From positions 28,598,901-28,662,900 of the forward strand of contig OY987299.1 of assembly GCA_963920635.1 (NCBI GenBank): 64,000 nt of DNA. Direction: 5' to 3'. The notes beneath the pieces are model-generated. The model was not told where the DNA came from, ran no database searches, and saw only the letters and a list, made by a program, of their open reading frames with translations. Source of the stretch: Pseudeuparius sepicola. Lineage: Eukaryota > Arthropoda > Insecta > Coleoptera > Anthribidae. Every line of letters begins with the position of its first letter. Position 1 is the first letter of the stretch. Shown piece by piece: positions 1-10,489 of this stretch. The position numbers and the translations under genes are program-made.

Positions 1-227
1 ACTAATAAGAAAGCTAGTCGGAAAATGCTGGTGCAAAATAGTTGTGCAAAAATGCACAAAAATTTTCCGAATAAAAATTTTCAATTAACAAGTTTTTTTT
101 GTCGATAATTTAAAATGAACGATCGCATACTCTGAACCAATTTCACGGGAGGTTCGTTTAGTAATAAACAAATTCGATTTAACAACGGCCTTGTCTACTA
201 ATCAGGGCAAGATTAATAGTTTTTTTT

Positions 228-347
228 ATGTACCAAGGCACTGAAGTTCAACTTTTTATGACTCATGTGGAATTTTGTTGCCGTCGCCTCTGGCCGAGGC
301 AAATAAACCAAATGAGTCATAAAAAGAACTTCAGTGCCGAGGTACAT
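228..347. repeat. 120-bp hairpin element (GTACCAAGGCACTGAAGTTC termini)
   Basis: The block begins ATGTACCAAGGCACTGAAGT and ends with its imperfect reverse complement ACTTCAGTGCCGAGGTACAT. A second pairing, TTTTTATGACTCAT with ATGAGTCATAAAAA, lies further in, and the loop carries GCCTCTGGCCGAGGC. The same hairpin recurs at 9544-9663 and, cut down to a 50-bp near-perfect stem-loop, at 63347-63396. It looks like a small non-autonomous foldback family. No target duplication is clear. Confidence 0.75.
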
Positions 348-808
348 ATTATATATTTTTTTGAAATCGGAAAAAACTGTTTTATTAGGCAAAAAAAATA
401 ATCAAAAGGGATCACCCGTCCATGCATCCACTGCGCGCGGCGTTGCTTGACTTTGACTATTGCTCTACCCAGGTCAAGTATGACGAGACACGGCACTTTT
501 CAACAGAAAATCCAAACTGCTGCCTGTTGTGCAGCCTCCATGTGAAATAGATTCAAATTCAAACCTACTAAAATATTATTTATACTGAAACATTGCGCTG
601 CTATAGGTAACAATTTCGCAATATGTACGAAAAGTTAAATGGGGTCTTTATTGGCCGGGTTTTTAATATTTGGTCACTTTTGACAGGCGATGGCTCCGCC
701 TACTTATTGAAAAAACCGTACAATAATGAGCTACTTCAGTTCCGATTTCTGAGCTTTTAATGACGATTTTGAGACACTTCCATGCCGATTTCAAGAAAAA
801 TATCTTAC
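228..808. repeat. Left arm of a large inverted repeat pair (partner 9150-9663)
   Basis: The reverse complement of this block is found at 9150-9663. Shared landmarks, in order, are a terminal hairpin, a T-rich stretch, a GC-rich segment with ATCACCCGTCC and CGCGCGGCGTTGCTTGACTT, and a tract ending near GCCGATTTCAAGAAAAAT. This arm has about 110 extra bases in its middle. Identity is moderate, roughly 80 percent by eye. Small open frames here fall inside repeat sequence and are not genes. The pair brackets about 8.3 kb; whether it was ever one element or two independent insertions is not resolved. Confidence 0.75.
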
Positions 809-1577
809 TTGCTGATGAACTCAAGACTAGAGTGAGAATGATACTTGATATGGTCAGATCATTACAACGTATATACACATAGACCGGGTACTCGTCTGTA
901 GTCTATTTTATGCGTGACCATAGCATATGCCATACTATACTATACTACTACTATACTATATTTACCCGTTCCTTAAAATTACTATCCTTATCCAGCAAGG
1001 CTGTTTCCCCTATCGTCCGACTGCCCCCCACTTTCCGGCATGGCCATCGATCGTGCTGCAGTGTTGCCAAAGCGGAGAGTAATTACCAAGGCATTTACGT
1101 AAATGTCATCACAAACCATAAATATTTACTTATTTTTTATTGGTCTCGATGCGTTAAATAAAACATAGTTCTGGAAAAAAAGAAAAAATAAAAAAGCTGT
1201 TAACCTATTTAATGAGAGCATAAAAAAATCAACCTGTGTCGAGGCTCACAGTATCCCAACCTGCTATAAAACTCTCTTCGGGCATTAGAAATTTTCCTTT
1301 AAATAACACCATAAGAAAAAGTTAGTAGGGCTCTATGTTTGGACATCACGGAGGCCAACAGATTGTGCCTGTCGGGTGTTCAAATTAATCACAAAGAAGA
1401 TCTGATCGTAATACTAAAATAATTGATAACGATCTAGTGCAAACGTTAGGAATATCATAACCTTTCAATTTGTTTTGTTTCATGATTTTAAAAAGATGTT
1501 ATTCCCGGCACATTCAAGGTTTCCAGTTTCTTTATACGATTTAGGTTATTTCGTAAATATAATTATCTCAAAGCATA
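809..1577. other. AT-rich stretch, nothing recognised
   Basis: This stretch has short open frames only, with no family motif and no convincing splice-bounded exon. Nothing supportable was seen. Confidence 0.5.
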
Positions 1578-1579
1578 TA

Positions 1580-2294
1580 CAGGGTGAACCAAGATCACTA
1601 TACGATAGGTGTAAAAGACAAAAAAAATTCGAGTTGAAACTTGACTTTTGGGGGATCAGTCTTGCTTGATTAGAAACTAATTTTCACCATATTATTATAT
1701 TTTAAAAATCAAGCAGGCCTTGACAGGGGCAATTTATTCGTTTTCCTTAAGAGATATCGAAACATTTTATTGGAAAAAGTTGTCGAGAATGAAAATTTAA
1801 GTTCCCGTACCAAATTTTAAAACAATCGGCAACTTTGATTTTTTTTAAATTTCAACTTTATTTTTTGGAAAAAAATTAAAGTATGCCGATCGTTTTAAAA
1901 ATTTAGTACAGGGTCTTAAATTTGCATTCTGAAAATTTTTTTCTGATAAAATTTTTCGATAAATGTTTGATTTGCGCTAGAACCGCAAAAATTGAAAATT
2001 TTTCAAAAATCAAAGTGTGCCGATTGTTTTATAGTTTGGTACTGTGATTTGGAATTGCATTATGAACAACTTTTTTTAATAAAATTTTTCGATATCTCTT
2101 GAGGAAAAGGTAGTATACCTGAACTGAAAATGAATAAACTGCCCCTGTCAAGGCCTGCTTGATTTTTAAAATATAAAAATACGGTGCAAATCACTTTCTA
2201 ATCAAGCAAGGCTGATCCCCCAACGCTCAAGTTTCAACTCGAAATTTGTGTTTGTCTTTTACACCTATCGTATAGTCCATCTGGGTCCACCCTA
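1580..2294. mobile_element. ITm-type foldback MITE, 715 bp
   Basis: The left end reads TA-CAGGGTGAACCAAGATCAC and the right end is its diverged reverse complement ending CACCCTA-TA. The arms pair for about 150-200 bp, for example ACGATAGGTGTAAAAGAC with GTCTTTTACACCTATCGT, and AATCAAGCAGGCCTTGACAG with its complement. There is no transposase frame. TA on each side fits the Tc1/mariner target duplication. Confidence 0.8.
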
Positions 2295-2458
2295 TATATG
2301 ACATACAAGTCTATCAAAAAACTATTTACGATGCATTACAAAATAGTAAAGACTAAATTTAAGAAATGCCAATGTAAATTACCTCGTCTTCTTCCCCCCG
2401 ACCCGCTAATGTAGAAGCAAAACAAGACCGCGTTATTTGTATTACCGTGACTCTATTC

Positions 2459-2704
2459 CTATACCGTACTTTCATCGTTTTAGTAGACATTGCCATGGCT
2501 GGGCGGCGCGCCGCCGTGTATTCGGCTAGGTTCGTCAGTCGTTGGCGGGGGGCGGGGCGTGTTCTTTGCTCGCAAAACTCGACTGTTAAGCGGTGCGGGA
2601 CTACTGTGTACTCCCCCCCCGCCAACGACTGACAAACTTAGCTGGACTCACGGCGACGCGCGGCCTATTCCCCTATGTGTACCAAAACGGTGAAAGTACG
2701 GTAT
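2459..2704. repeat. GC-rich foldback element, about 245 bp
   Basis: Outer arms pair as TATACCGTACTTTCAtCGTTTT with AAAACGGTGAAAGTACGGTATA. An inner stem pairs GTCAGTCGTTGGCGGGGG with CCCCCGCCAACGACTGAC around a loop of about 60 nt. The sequence between the two stems also pairs imperfectly. Overlapping open frames on both strands are by-products of the palindrome. The loop is too large for a typical insect pre-miRNA, so a foldback MITE is the better reading. Confidence 0.7.
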
Positions 2705-3660
2705 ATCGTTGGTAAAACTAGACGAAACTTTCATTCTCACTATGTGATAACTGGTTCATTTGTGGGGGCCGCTTTAACTATATGGCTAGGTATGGAATAA
2801 ATTCGAAATCAGACCTACAGCAACCCAAAGGCCCTGGCACAAGACGGCAGCCGAGTGGCCCGGCAATTAAAAATGCATTAAACGGATTTGCATACTCGCG
2901 ACTAGGGAGGTTCATCCCGGACTGGCGGGCACCCCGTTCCGGCTAATAACGCCAGCGAACAAACAAGATAGTCGCCGAGGAGTCCACGGGGCGCGACCGT
3001 TACGACACTCGCGGGAGTGCTGGCCGTCCGACGTACCGAGCACCTCGTTTCAAACGAGTTGCTTCTTCTTTTTTTTTCGATTCTTCTATTAAACTTCAGC
3101 TATACTTTCTGTCACACCGGGCTGGGAATGCCCTATGTGTACCACGAGAGAACCCTGTGCCTCGCGGCTTGCCGGGGATCTTTGAGGGGGACGACAGGCA
3201 GTGGATGCTGGACGTAGGTAATCCCAGGAGAAAACACACGTCACTAACGACACGAGGTATTTATAAAACTTGGTTTTATTCAGACGACTCACAGTATGGC
3301 TTTTAGGACACGCATCCTGGCGACCAGGGCGGCGACTCGGAAATACGCCGATGTCCTTGCAGCTAACTTGGGGGCACCCCACCTGTTTCGACCATGCGGT
3401 GACGAAAACGCCGATGCCTTTGATTTGTTATGATTTGTCAATGGTGTTTACATTACACCACCGTGTAAATTTGTTTCGTCGTGTGGCGCCAGTGGCGATC
3501 GCTTGAAACAGCGCTATGCACAGGTCTTTAATATAGTGCAGGTCCAGATTAGATGTACAGAGTGTCTCAAATTGGGTGATTTTGTTTTTTTTCTTATTTC
3601 CCAAAAGTAGCTAAGGTGTACTGTCGTCACTACTGTGGTCGATTTTCGAGAAAAGTTTGA
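2705..3660. other. GC-rich single-copy stretch without a recognisable gene
   Basis: Base composition rises sharply at about 2880-3240 and 3290-3390. Short frames exist on both strands, but none has a recognisable motif or convincing splice context. It could be conserved non-coding DNA or a decayed exon. A tail of (TA)n follows at 3660-3673. Confidence 0.35.
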
Positions 3661-3703
3661 ATATATATATATATATTTTTCTCAGTTTCATTCTATATAT
3701 ATA

Positions 3704-4238
3704 CAGGGTGTCCGGTAAGTTCGGGGAAATCTCTCGCCAGCGTGTTGGTGACGTCAAAATATACCTGGTGTTTCATATATTTTTTTCCCCTAAAGTACTC
3801 CGTAACAGAACTACAGGGTCCCAAAGGGGTACTCACTGCTTTACATTTTTTGATTTAACTTTTGAAAGCCCTTGTATATTTTGATGAAATTTTGGAATTT
3901 TGCATAGACGGTAAAAACCAATTACCTCATATTTGAATCATGCTTGGACAATGCCGTGGAAGTCAGGAACGGACTTCACGCAATACCCATGGGCTCAAAA
4001 TTTTGACTGGTATAAATTTAAAAAGCCGAAAACAATTTTTTTTAAAGCCTTGAACATTTCTCTTCAAAAAAGGTACTCTTTATTCGTTTCGAAAAAGTCA
4101 ACCGTTTTCATGGAAAAATCGCTTTTTTGAAATCCGTAACTTAAGATGCAATAATGGAAACTACCAGAATTTAGTGTTTTCACCTGACGGATAACAACAA
4201 TTACGTGTGACAAGATTTGTCAATAATTTTTATTAGCA
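3704..4238. repeat. Left 535-bp terminal inverted repeat of the DD41D element
   Basis: It pairs with 5483-6016. A 65-codon open frame is present in mirror image in both arms and is a shadow of repeat identity, not a gene. Confidence 0.92.
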
Positions 4239-4341
4239 CACTGCAATTTTCAGTAGGCATTAATATCGAGAAAATGAAAAAAAACAATGAAACTGTTTAA
4301 AAATAGTTTAATAAAGTTTGGTTATAAAGAAAATGTTTCGT

Positions 4342-5481
4342 TTAGTCGGGCAAATGTTCAAAGTGAGCTCCTTCTACCCGAATACATTTTCTTATCCTGC
4401 GAATTTTTTCTTGCTGCACCCTAAACAGCATTTCAGGATCATTTCGAATTTGATCAGAATAGTGAAATATTCTTTCCAATAACTCTTCCCTGGTATTTAC
4501 AGGAGTTGAATATACTAGTCCCTTGAGATGACCCCAGAAAAAAAAATCTAACGGATTGAGGTCAGGAGACCTAGGTGGCCACAAAACAGGTCCTCCTCGG
4601 CCTATCCAACGATTGTCAAAGTGCTGGGTTAAGTAGAGACGTACCTCCCGGGAATAATGTGGGGGAGCGCCATCGTGCATAAACCACATTTGATTCCTTA
4701 TTTGTAAGGGCACATTTTCCAGTAAATCATTTAAATTATTTTGTAAAAAATGTAAATACAGAGCTCCATTCAAACGTTCATCCAAAACAAAAGGACCAAT
4801 CAAATTATTCCCAATTATCCCTGCCCAAACATTAACCAGAAATCTTTGTTGGTGCTTGATCTGAACTATGGCGTGAGGGTTTTCGTCATGCCAAATGTGC
4901 AGATTTCGACTGTTGGTAATACCGTCTCTCGTGAAGCCCGCTTCGTCGCTAAATAAAACAATTTCTGTGAAACTCGGATCGCCTATAAATTGTTGCAAAA
5001 ACCAGTTTGCATAGTTAAGCCGTGGACGATAATCATTCGGAGACATTGCATGCACTTTTTGGACGTGATAAGGATAAAGTAGCTGTTCTCGCAATGTTTC
5101 ATGAACAACCCCCTTTGTGGTATTTAACTGAGCTGCAAGCTTACGAACGCTATTAGAAGGGTTTTCGGATATTTCATCCAATATGTGCTCTTCTAAGTTT
5201 TGATTTCTTGCTCTCCTTTGCGGCCCTTCCCCACCACGACGAGGTAAAAAACTACCTAATGTAAATTTTAGGAGACTGATTTAAGACATTCTAAACTCGG
5301 TTTGTTTACTACCTGTTTCTCTTAAACGACGATCAACTCTCACAAATGTTTTTCGATTTGGCAAATTGCGATTTGGAAATCTTTGAGCATAAATTCTGCT
5401 TGCCTCCAGAGAATTGCAGTGTGCTTGTCCATAAATTAAATGCATGTCTGCATATTCGGCATAAGTATAAAAATGCTCCAT
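4342..5481 (-). CDS. Mariner-like (DD41D) transposase with a 57-nt intron
   Basis: Cuts and joins the ends of its own transposon at TA sites in the nucleus. Read as exons 5481-5313 and 5255-4342, it encodes 360 residues. An N-terminal helix-turn-helix region (about residues 8-55) is followed by a GGEGP linker near 64-68. The DDE/D domain has Asp160 (FSDEAGF), Asp251 (FMHDGAPPHY) and Asp293 (SPDLNPLDFF). The last two are separated by 41 residues, giving DD41D. The C-terminus IRRIRKCIRVEGAHFEHL is typical of the family. Read without splicing, a TAA at 5281-5283 interrupts the frame after 66 codons. Removing the GT-AG segment 5312-5256 deletes that stop, keeps frame and yields RETGSFLPRR. The start ATG directly follows the inverted repeat. 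Length is normal, so it may be active. Confidence 0.92.
5256..5312 (-). other. Predicted 57-nt GT-AG intron in the transposase gene
   Basis: On the minus strand the donor is CAG|GTAGTA and the acceptor TTTACATTAG|GT. The length is 57 nt, a multiple of three, and the segment carries the only in-frame stop. GGTAGT occurs at both junctions, so a 57-bp insertion with a 6-bp repeat would leave the same footprint. Splicing restores the expected family linker sequence, which favours an intron. Confidence 0.7.
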
Positions 5482-5482
5482 T

Positions 5483-6016
5483 GCTAATAAAAATTATTGA
5501 CAAATCTTGTCACACGTAATTGTTGTTATCCGTCAGGTGAAAACACTAAATTCTGGTAGTTTCCATTATTGCATCTTAAGTTACGGATTTCAAAAAAGCG
5601 ATTTTTCCATGAAAACGGTTGACTTTTTCGAAACGAATAAAGAGTACCTTTTTTGAAGAGAAATGTTCAAGGCTTTAAAAAAAATTGTTTTCGGCTTTTT
5701 AAATTTATACCAGTCAAAATTTTGAGCCCATGGGTATTGCGTGAAGTCCGTTCCTGACTTCCACGGCATTGTCCAAGCATGATTCAAATATGAGGTAATT
5801 GGTTTTTACCGTCTATGCAAAATTCCAAAATTTCATCAAAATATACAAGGGCGTTCAAAAGTTAAATCAAAAAATGTAAAGCAGTGAGTACCCCTTTGGG
5901 ACCCTGTAGTTCTGTTACGGAGTACTTTAGGGGAAAAAAATATATGAAACACCAGGTATATTTTGACGTCACCAACACGCTGGCGAGAGATTTCCCCGAA
6001 CTTACCGGACACCCTG
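5483..6016. repeat. Right terminal inverted repeat of the DD41D element
   Basis: It is the reverse complement of 3704-4238. It must also contain the transposase promoter, since the start codon is at its inner edge. Confidence 0.92.
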
Positions 6017-7064
6017 TATATATATATATATATAATAAATATGACGTATGATACATTGCCGATGTAGAGCTTGTTGTTTTAAAACCAAACTGTTGAACAG
6101 TATAAAAAGGTATGTGCCGGTTGCAAAAGTGTTTAAATTTCAATTGTCGGATGTAAATTACACAATATTCACTTCGGTCTCATTTCGTGATCGATTAGCG
6201 CAACGGTGCTAACTTCATGTACGGCCAGTCTTTATTTTTCTCAGTTTCATTCTAGTCTGGCTATCCGTGGTAGGTTTTTAGCAGAATTGACAGTTATTGA
6301 CGCATTAACCTGTTCTTTTGATTTTTCAGTTATTTCTATTTCAAGTTTTCTATCCATAACATAACGTTCAGGAAACGTAAGTCGCCCATATTATATGCGA
6401 AAATCTATAAGTAGTACCGGCGACAAAAATCGTGGTACTTCCCTATCGAATAATCGTGGTAAAGTCGCGTCGCAGGTGAAATTGGCTTTGAATTTTTTGT
6501 CTCGGAAATGTCCTTGGGAAAATCTCCTTCAAGGCCTAATTTTCCGCTTACGGTCGGCTTAAGTGGTTTTGTATAGTGTGTGCATTCGTTTTCGCTGTGC
6601 TAATATAAGTTTTCTCTTTTTTACATGTGCTCCGTGCACGTGCTTTGAGGTGTGGGTGGACAATTTCCACGCATTTTCCGAGTTCCAGCATCAGCCTGCG
6701 TGAGTTAGCTGCTTAATTTTATTAATTTTCTTATTTATAAACGCCATTTGACAACTTTTTGAAGCTACTCTCACCTAGGTCTGTTCACCTTTTTTTTCTG
6801 TGGGCTACACGCTGCGACCTGTGGCCATAATTTGGTTATGATTTGTTTTATTAGCACAGACTTATTGAAATGAAACCTTAAGTTGACCGAGATAGACGTG
6901 GACTCTACCGAGGTTCCTTTTTTTGGTTATTTAGCTATCGTTGCTGCTATATTTTTGGTTTTGTGTTTTAAGATTGAACGGGGAAGACGCCAATCATTTT
7001 GTATTTTATTATCTTCTAAATTAGTACAGTTTAAATTTATTAAGTCAGGTTAAGTCAAGATAAT

Positions 7065-8144
7065 GGGCAGTGTGAATAAAATTGTAGTATGAACTTAAAC
7101 TACCTTTTTTGTAGCAAAAGCTAACATTTTTGTGAATAATAATAAGTCTTAGCTTAAATTTATAAGTTTACTCTGTTTGCTTTAAGTATGTTCTGTTTTT
7201 TGTAGTAAAGGCTTATTTAGATGTGAATAAAGTACAGCATTTACTACAATTTTTAAGTAATAACTATGAATTTTTCAAGCCTGCTAATATGCAGCTTAAA
7301 AATTAGTCTTGTGTAGAACTTCAAGGAACACGTTTAAAAATGGCTCAATTTCTGAACATGACGTCTAAAATATGATTGTCAACGAACTGAGTATCGGAAT
7401 GAGGACTACCATAATCTATATCGATTTTCTAGAATTAATGTTGAGTAACCACTCAACATTGCGATTTTTTAATTATTTTAGCGAATACAAATTTCACAAT
7501 TTTACTCACTGTTGTTCGATGATCGCCTTCCTTTCCAACTCCAATTTGAACTCCAATCTTTCAAAATAATTTTTTTATTTCCAGTTGCCTTTCTATCGGT
7601 TTTCTTCTTTAATTCGTTTTTCATATTTTGAATCTTTTTAATTGTTTGACCGTTATACTTTTGCCATAAATTGTTTGGTATGATTCTTGCATTTTAATTA
7701 AGGAAATTACCTTCTTTTTTCTAATTAATGGCAACTGCGATTTATCAAATAACACTTTGTGAGCAAATTGCAACTTTGTTCTTCACCGACTTCGGATTCA
7801 AGAGATTCACTGTCGTACTCGTATCTCATTTTTAACAATTTTACAAACGTGTGTCTGCTAATGGTTGTTATTACTAAATAAAATGAAAAATCTGTTGACA
7901 AAAATATTAAATACGGCAGCTTTTTACAAAGTTTTTTTGGAATTATGTCAATGATATAAAAACAGATGTGTTTACTTTTGTTACTTTAAACTTAAATTTT
8001 TAAGTATAAGCTCATAAGTATAAGCAAAATATTATTCAAATTTTTTTTAGAATGTACTTAAACCTATAGCTGAATCTAACAAGAATGTTCTTATGCTATA
8101 ACTTAATTCTTAAAGTAAACACTTATTTTTTATTCGCACTGCCC
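7065..8144. mobile_element. 3-bp-TSD transposon, Harbinger-like, 1080 bp
   Basis: The termini are GGGCAGTGTGAATAAAA and the reverse complement of GGGCAGTGCGAATAAAA. AAT lies directly outside each end (7062-7064 and 8145-8147). The other copy of the surrounding LTR-like repeat has the uninterrupted site AAGATAATTGATCAT at about 46382-46397, so the insertion is exact and duplicated AAT. A 3-bp duplication fits PIF/Harbinger, although AAT is not the usual TAA/TTA. The palindromic MITE at 14004-14225 has closely similar ends. Confidence 0.85.
7501..7829 (-). pseudogene. Possible Myb/SANT-like relic inside the 3-bp-TSD element
   Basis: On the minus strand two offset frames read YQTIYGKSITVKQLKRFKI and then IQNMKNELKKKTDRKATG. 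Together they resemble the T-x-x-QLK...N-x-K-x-x-x-KK stretch of the Myb/SANT-like proteins that accompany Harbinger transposases. An upstream start, MRYEYDSESLESE, lies in another frame. Frameshifts and stops show it is broken. No DDE nuclease remnant is visible. The family call is tentative. Confidence 0.3.
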
Positions 8145-9149
8145 AATTGATCATATCACTGTTGTTTCTTTTCTAATCTTTATTTTAATAACTTTTAAGG
8201 TTCATTGACATCGCAATAAGTTAAAGTTACGTGCTTTAGTCCATCGTAAGGTTATGAGTTTAAATTCATCAAATTTCAATTGCAAAAATCTGTACGGGTT
8301 TATTTATTTTCAAAATCTTTTTACATTTAAGTAATTCAAATACACCTTGTAAAAGCTTCGCCGTTTCGACTGCAATAGGTACTTAACAGAGACTGTTTTG
8401 TGTAATTTCCTGTGCATGTAAGCACCCGAAGCACATTAGTGAGCCAGCAACGGACCAAGTACCAGCACACCAACCTTACAAACCGGCTCTAAAGTACTAA
8501 GCACATCATACAGCAGCAGGTCGGAAGGCCCACTACCCAACATGATTCTCGAGGTCTAGCCGAGGTTCTATCAACAAGGAGCTTGGAGCTGTGGTGGCAG
8601 CTACTCAGCATTAACTTGGGAAGGTTTCGAGGTTCTCTGTGAACTCAAATAGTCCAAATCTTTCTAAGTGCTCGTAAACGAACCTTAACGTCTCGTGTGA
8701 ACTTAAAAAAACACAGTGCTCTCGTATTAACGAACTTCTCTGATTTTGTACTTCGTTTTAGCCGAACATAACTATCAATTTAAAACATTAAATTGATATT
8801 GCACTTTTCACCTTATTGTAACCACCCTTATGTACAAATTTCAACCAGTAAATAAATTGTAAATAGGAAAATATTATCTATTATTTAACCACCAACTAGT
8901 TCAGGCTTCTGGCGCTCTAACGAACCACGTTCGTTATAAATAGCAAGAAGGTGCATGTAAATTTAAACACCAGAGTTGATCTCATTCCCAATTTATCGAT
9001 TTTTGTGAGCAGAAAATCGAATTTACTTTGTTTTCTCAAAATCCAATAGACAAGAGAATTTTTTAAGGAGAAATTAATGCGCAATTCATTTTTTTAGATT
9101 TTTTAAAAATCATTGACGCAGAAATTATTTTTAATTAATAATAATAATA

Positions 9150-9663
9150 TTAAATTATTTTTCTTGAAATCGGCATTAAAATGTCCCAAAATCGTCATTA
9201 AAAGCACAGAAATCGTAAAATAATGTAGCCCATTATTGTACGATTTTTTCAATAAGTAGGCCTTGTCGAGATGTAAACATCAAACGTCAGACGCGGAGAA
9301 ATCGCCCGTCAAAAGTGACCAAATATTCAAAACCCGGCCGATAAAGGCTCATTTAACTTTTCGTACACATTGCGAAATTGTTTCCTATAGAAGGTGCCGT
9401 ATATCATTATTACTTGTCCTAGGTAGAGCGATCGGTAAAGTCAAGCAACGCCGCGCGTAGTCGGTTCGTGGACGGGTGATCCCTTATTATTATTTTCTTG
9501 CCTAATAAAACATTTTTTTTCCGATTTCAAAAATAATAATAATATGTACCTCGGCACTGAAGTTCTTTTTATGACTCATGTGGTTTATTTGCCTCGGCCA
9601 GAGGCCTCAGCAACTAAACTCCACACGAGTCATAAAAAGTTGAACTTCAGTGCCTTGGTACAT
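9150..9663. repeat. Right arm of the large inverted repeat pair (partner 228-808)
   Basis: It is the reverse complement of 228-808 and ends in the same 120-bp hairpin (9544-9663). The segment around 9260-9290 has no counterpart in the left arm. Confidence 0.75.
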
Positions 9664-10281
9664 AAATAACTATTTTACTCGTAAATGCAGCTTCATTTTA
9701 CTGCACATTTTGTCGTTTCTGAGATATTATACAAAGACCTATACGCATCATCGTTATTAATGACATTGACAACTGCAGCAATTTAATATTCTTTTAAATA
9801 TGTAGAAATAGGTAATATACGGTATTTATTAAGTTTGCGGCAACATTGAAGACTAGGTCATCTCTGGAACATGGCATGCCTTGATTTTTGGTATCTTACC
9901 GTTAAATATGGATGGCGAAATATACTTTGTAACTTTGTAAGCTACGCGAGGAATATAAAAGGTGAATGTCAGAACACACATGTAGTTCGAGAAGTAAAGA
10001 GCACGATTCGATTATATTAATTTGGATAGTTTAGTGGCACTTGTTTATGAATTCAATGTAGTGAGATTTTGCAAATAAGTCTTATGTTAAAGCCGAGTGT
10101 TTTTTATTCTGAGAAAAAAATGGGCATTTGGTTTTACACTTGGTGAATTTAAATCAATTTGCAAACAGCAACCACCGATTGCAAATTCCAATAAAAAAGA
10201 GCGTATAAAGAACACGTCAACTTTTCCATAAAATTGCGAACCTCTAAAAGGCCGCGCGATTGTTTTTTTTATTTCGCAGCG
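9664..10281. other. AT-rich stretch with a possible TATA promoter
   Basis: TATAAAAGG at about 9954 is followed by GTGAATGTCAGAACACACATG and AGTTCGAGAAG. The spacing from TATA to the first initiator-like TCAGA is too short for a classical start site, so any start would be a little further down. No downstream frame supports a gene. Nothing else was seen. Confidence 0.25.
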
Positions 10282-10468
10282 TCAAAGCCGAAGAGGGAAC
10301 GGTTGGCTGGCGTCAGGAATTCTTTCAGAAGTTTCGCCAGTAATTTCTAGTTGGCTGTCAATACTTTCAGCATTTTCGCTGTTATTGCTTGTATACCGGG
10401 TAAGGAAACTCCAACGTGGGAGGGATGTTCGAAATCGATACGAACCGGATGCTGTAAACAGACGACTT
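10282..10468 (-). CDS. Possible 3'-terminal coding exon, function unknown
   Basis: On the minus strand a pyrimidine-rich acceptor (TTATTTCCACTTCTTAG) is followed by an open frame ending in TGA at 10282-10284. AAATAAAA occurs about 10 nt after the stop and could serve as a poly(A) signal. The frame encodes SRLFTASGSYRFRTSLPRWS, then an acidic, Ser/Asn/Glu-rich tail ending PFPLRL. The basic-then-acidic layout could be a receptor or channel tail, or a mitochondrial leader if a TTG start were used. No upstream ATG is in frame. I do not recognise the protein, and upstream exons would lie at higher coordinates. Confidence 0.3.
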
Positions 10469-10489
10469 CTAAGAAGTGGAAATAACAAT

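Larger units (their letters stand above)
3704..6016 (-). mobile_element. DD41D mariner-like element with 535-bp terminal inverted repeats, probably recent
   Basis: Both ends are TA-CAGGGTGTCCGGTAAGTTCG and its exact reverse complement, lying in (TA)n target DNA. The inverted repeats cover 3704-4238 and 5483-6016. I found a single mismatch in the parts I compared (AAAGCCC near 3869 against AACGCCC), which implies a recent insertion. The right arm stops one base before the transposase start codon. The only gene, on the minus strand, lies between the arms. The element sits at the edge of an LTR-like repeat that resumes at 6019. The short ITm foldbacks in this window share the CAGGGTG ends and could be cross-mobilised; that is inference. 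Confidence 0.93.
6019..8917 (+). repeat. LTR-like repeat, copy 1 (left end lost at the DD41D element)
   Basis: It aligns as a diverged inverted copy (about 70-75 percent by eye) with 45568-48741. Shared blocks include CGATGTAGAGCTTG, GTATGTGCCGGT, GCAGAATTG, GGTCGGCTTAAGTGG, TTTTCGCTGTGCTAAT, AATTTGGTT and TTCAGGCTTCTGGCGCTC. A TATA-like CTATAAGTAG lies near 6405 and AATAAA near 8850, in the order expected of an LTR. TGGCGCTC at the 3' edge resembles a tRNA primer-binding site. No retroviral genes flank it. The call rests on these signals and on the TGTTG start and CAACA end seen only in copy 2. Confidence 0.5.

Noticed and set aside
2534..2634. microRNA precursor
   Set aside because: The stem is GC-rich and perfect, but the loop is about 60 nt and the whole lies within a larger foldback.
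3933..4130. 65-codon frame duplicated at 5590-5787
   Set aside because: The two are mirror copies inside the terminal inverted repeats of the DD41D element.
5281..5283. In-frame TAA as proof that the transposase is a pseudogene
   Set aside because: The stop lies inside a 57-nt segment with GT-AG borders whose removal restores frame and the family linker.
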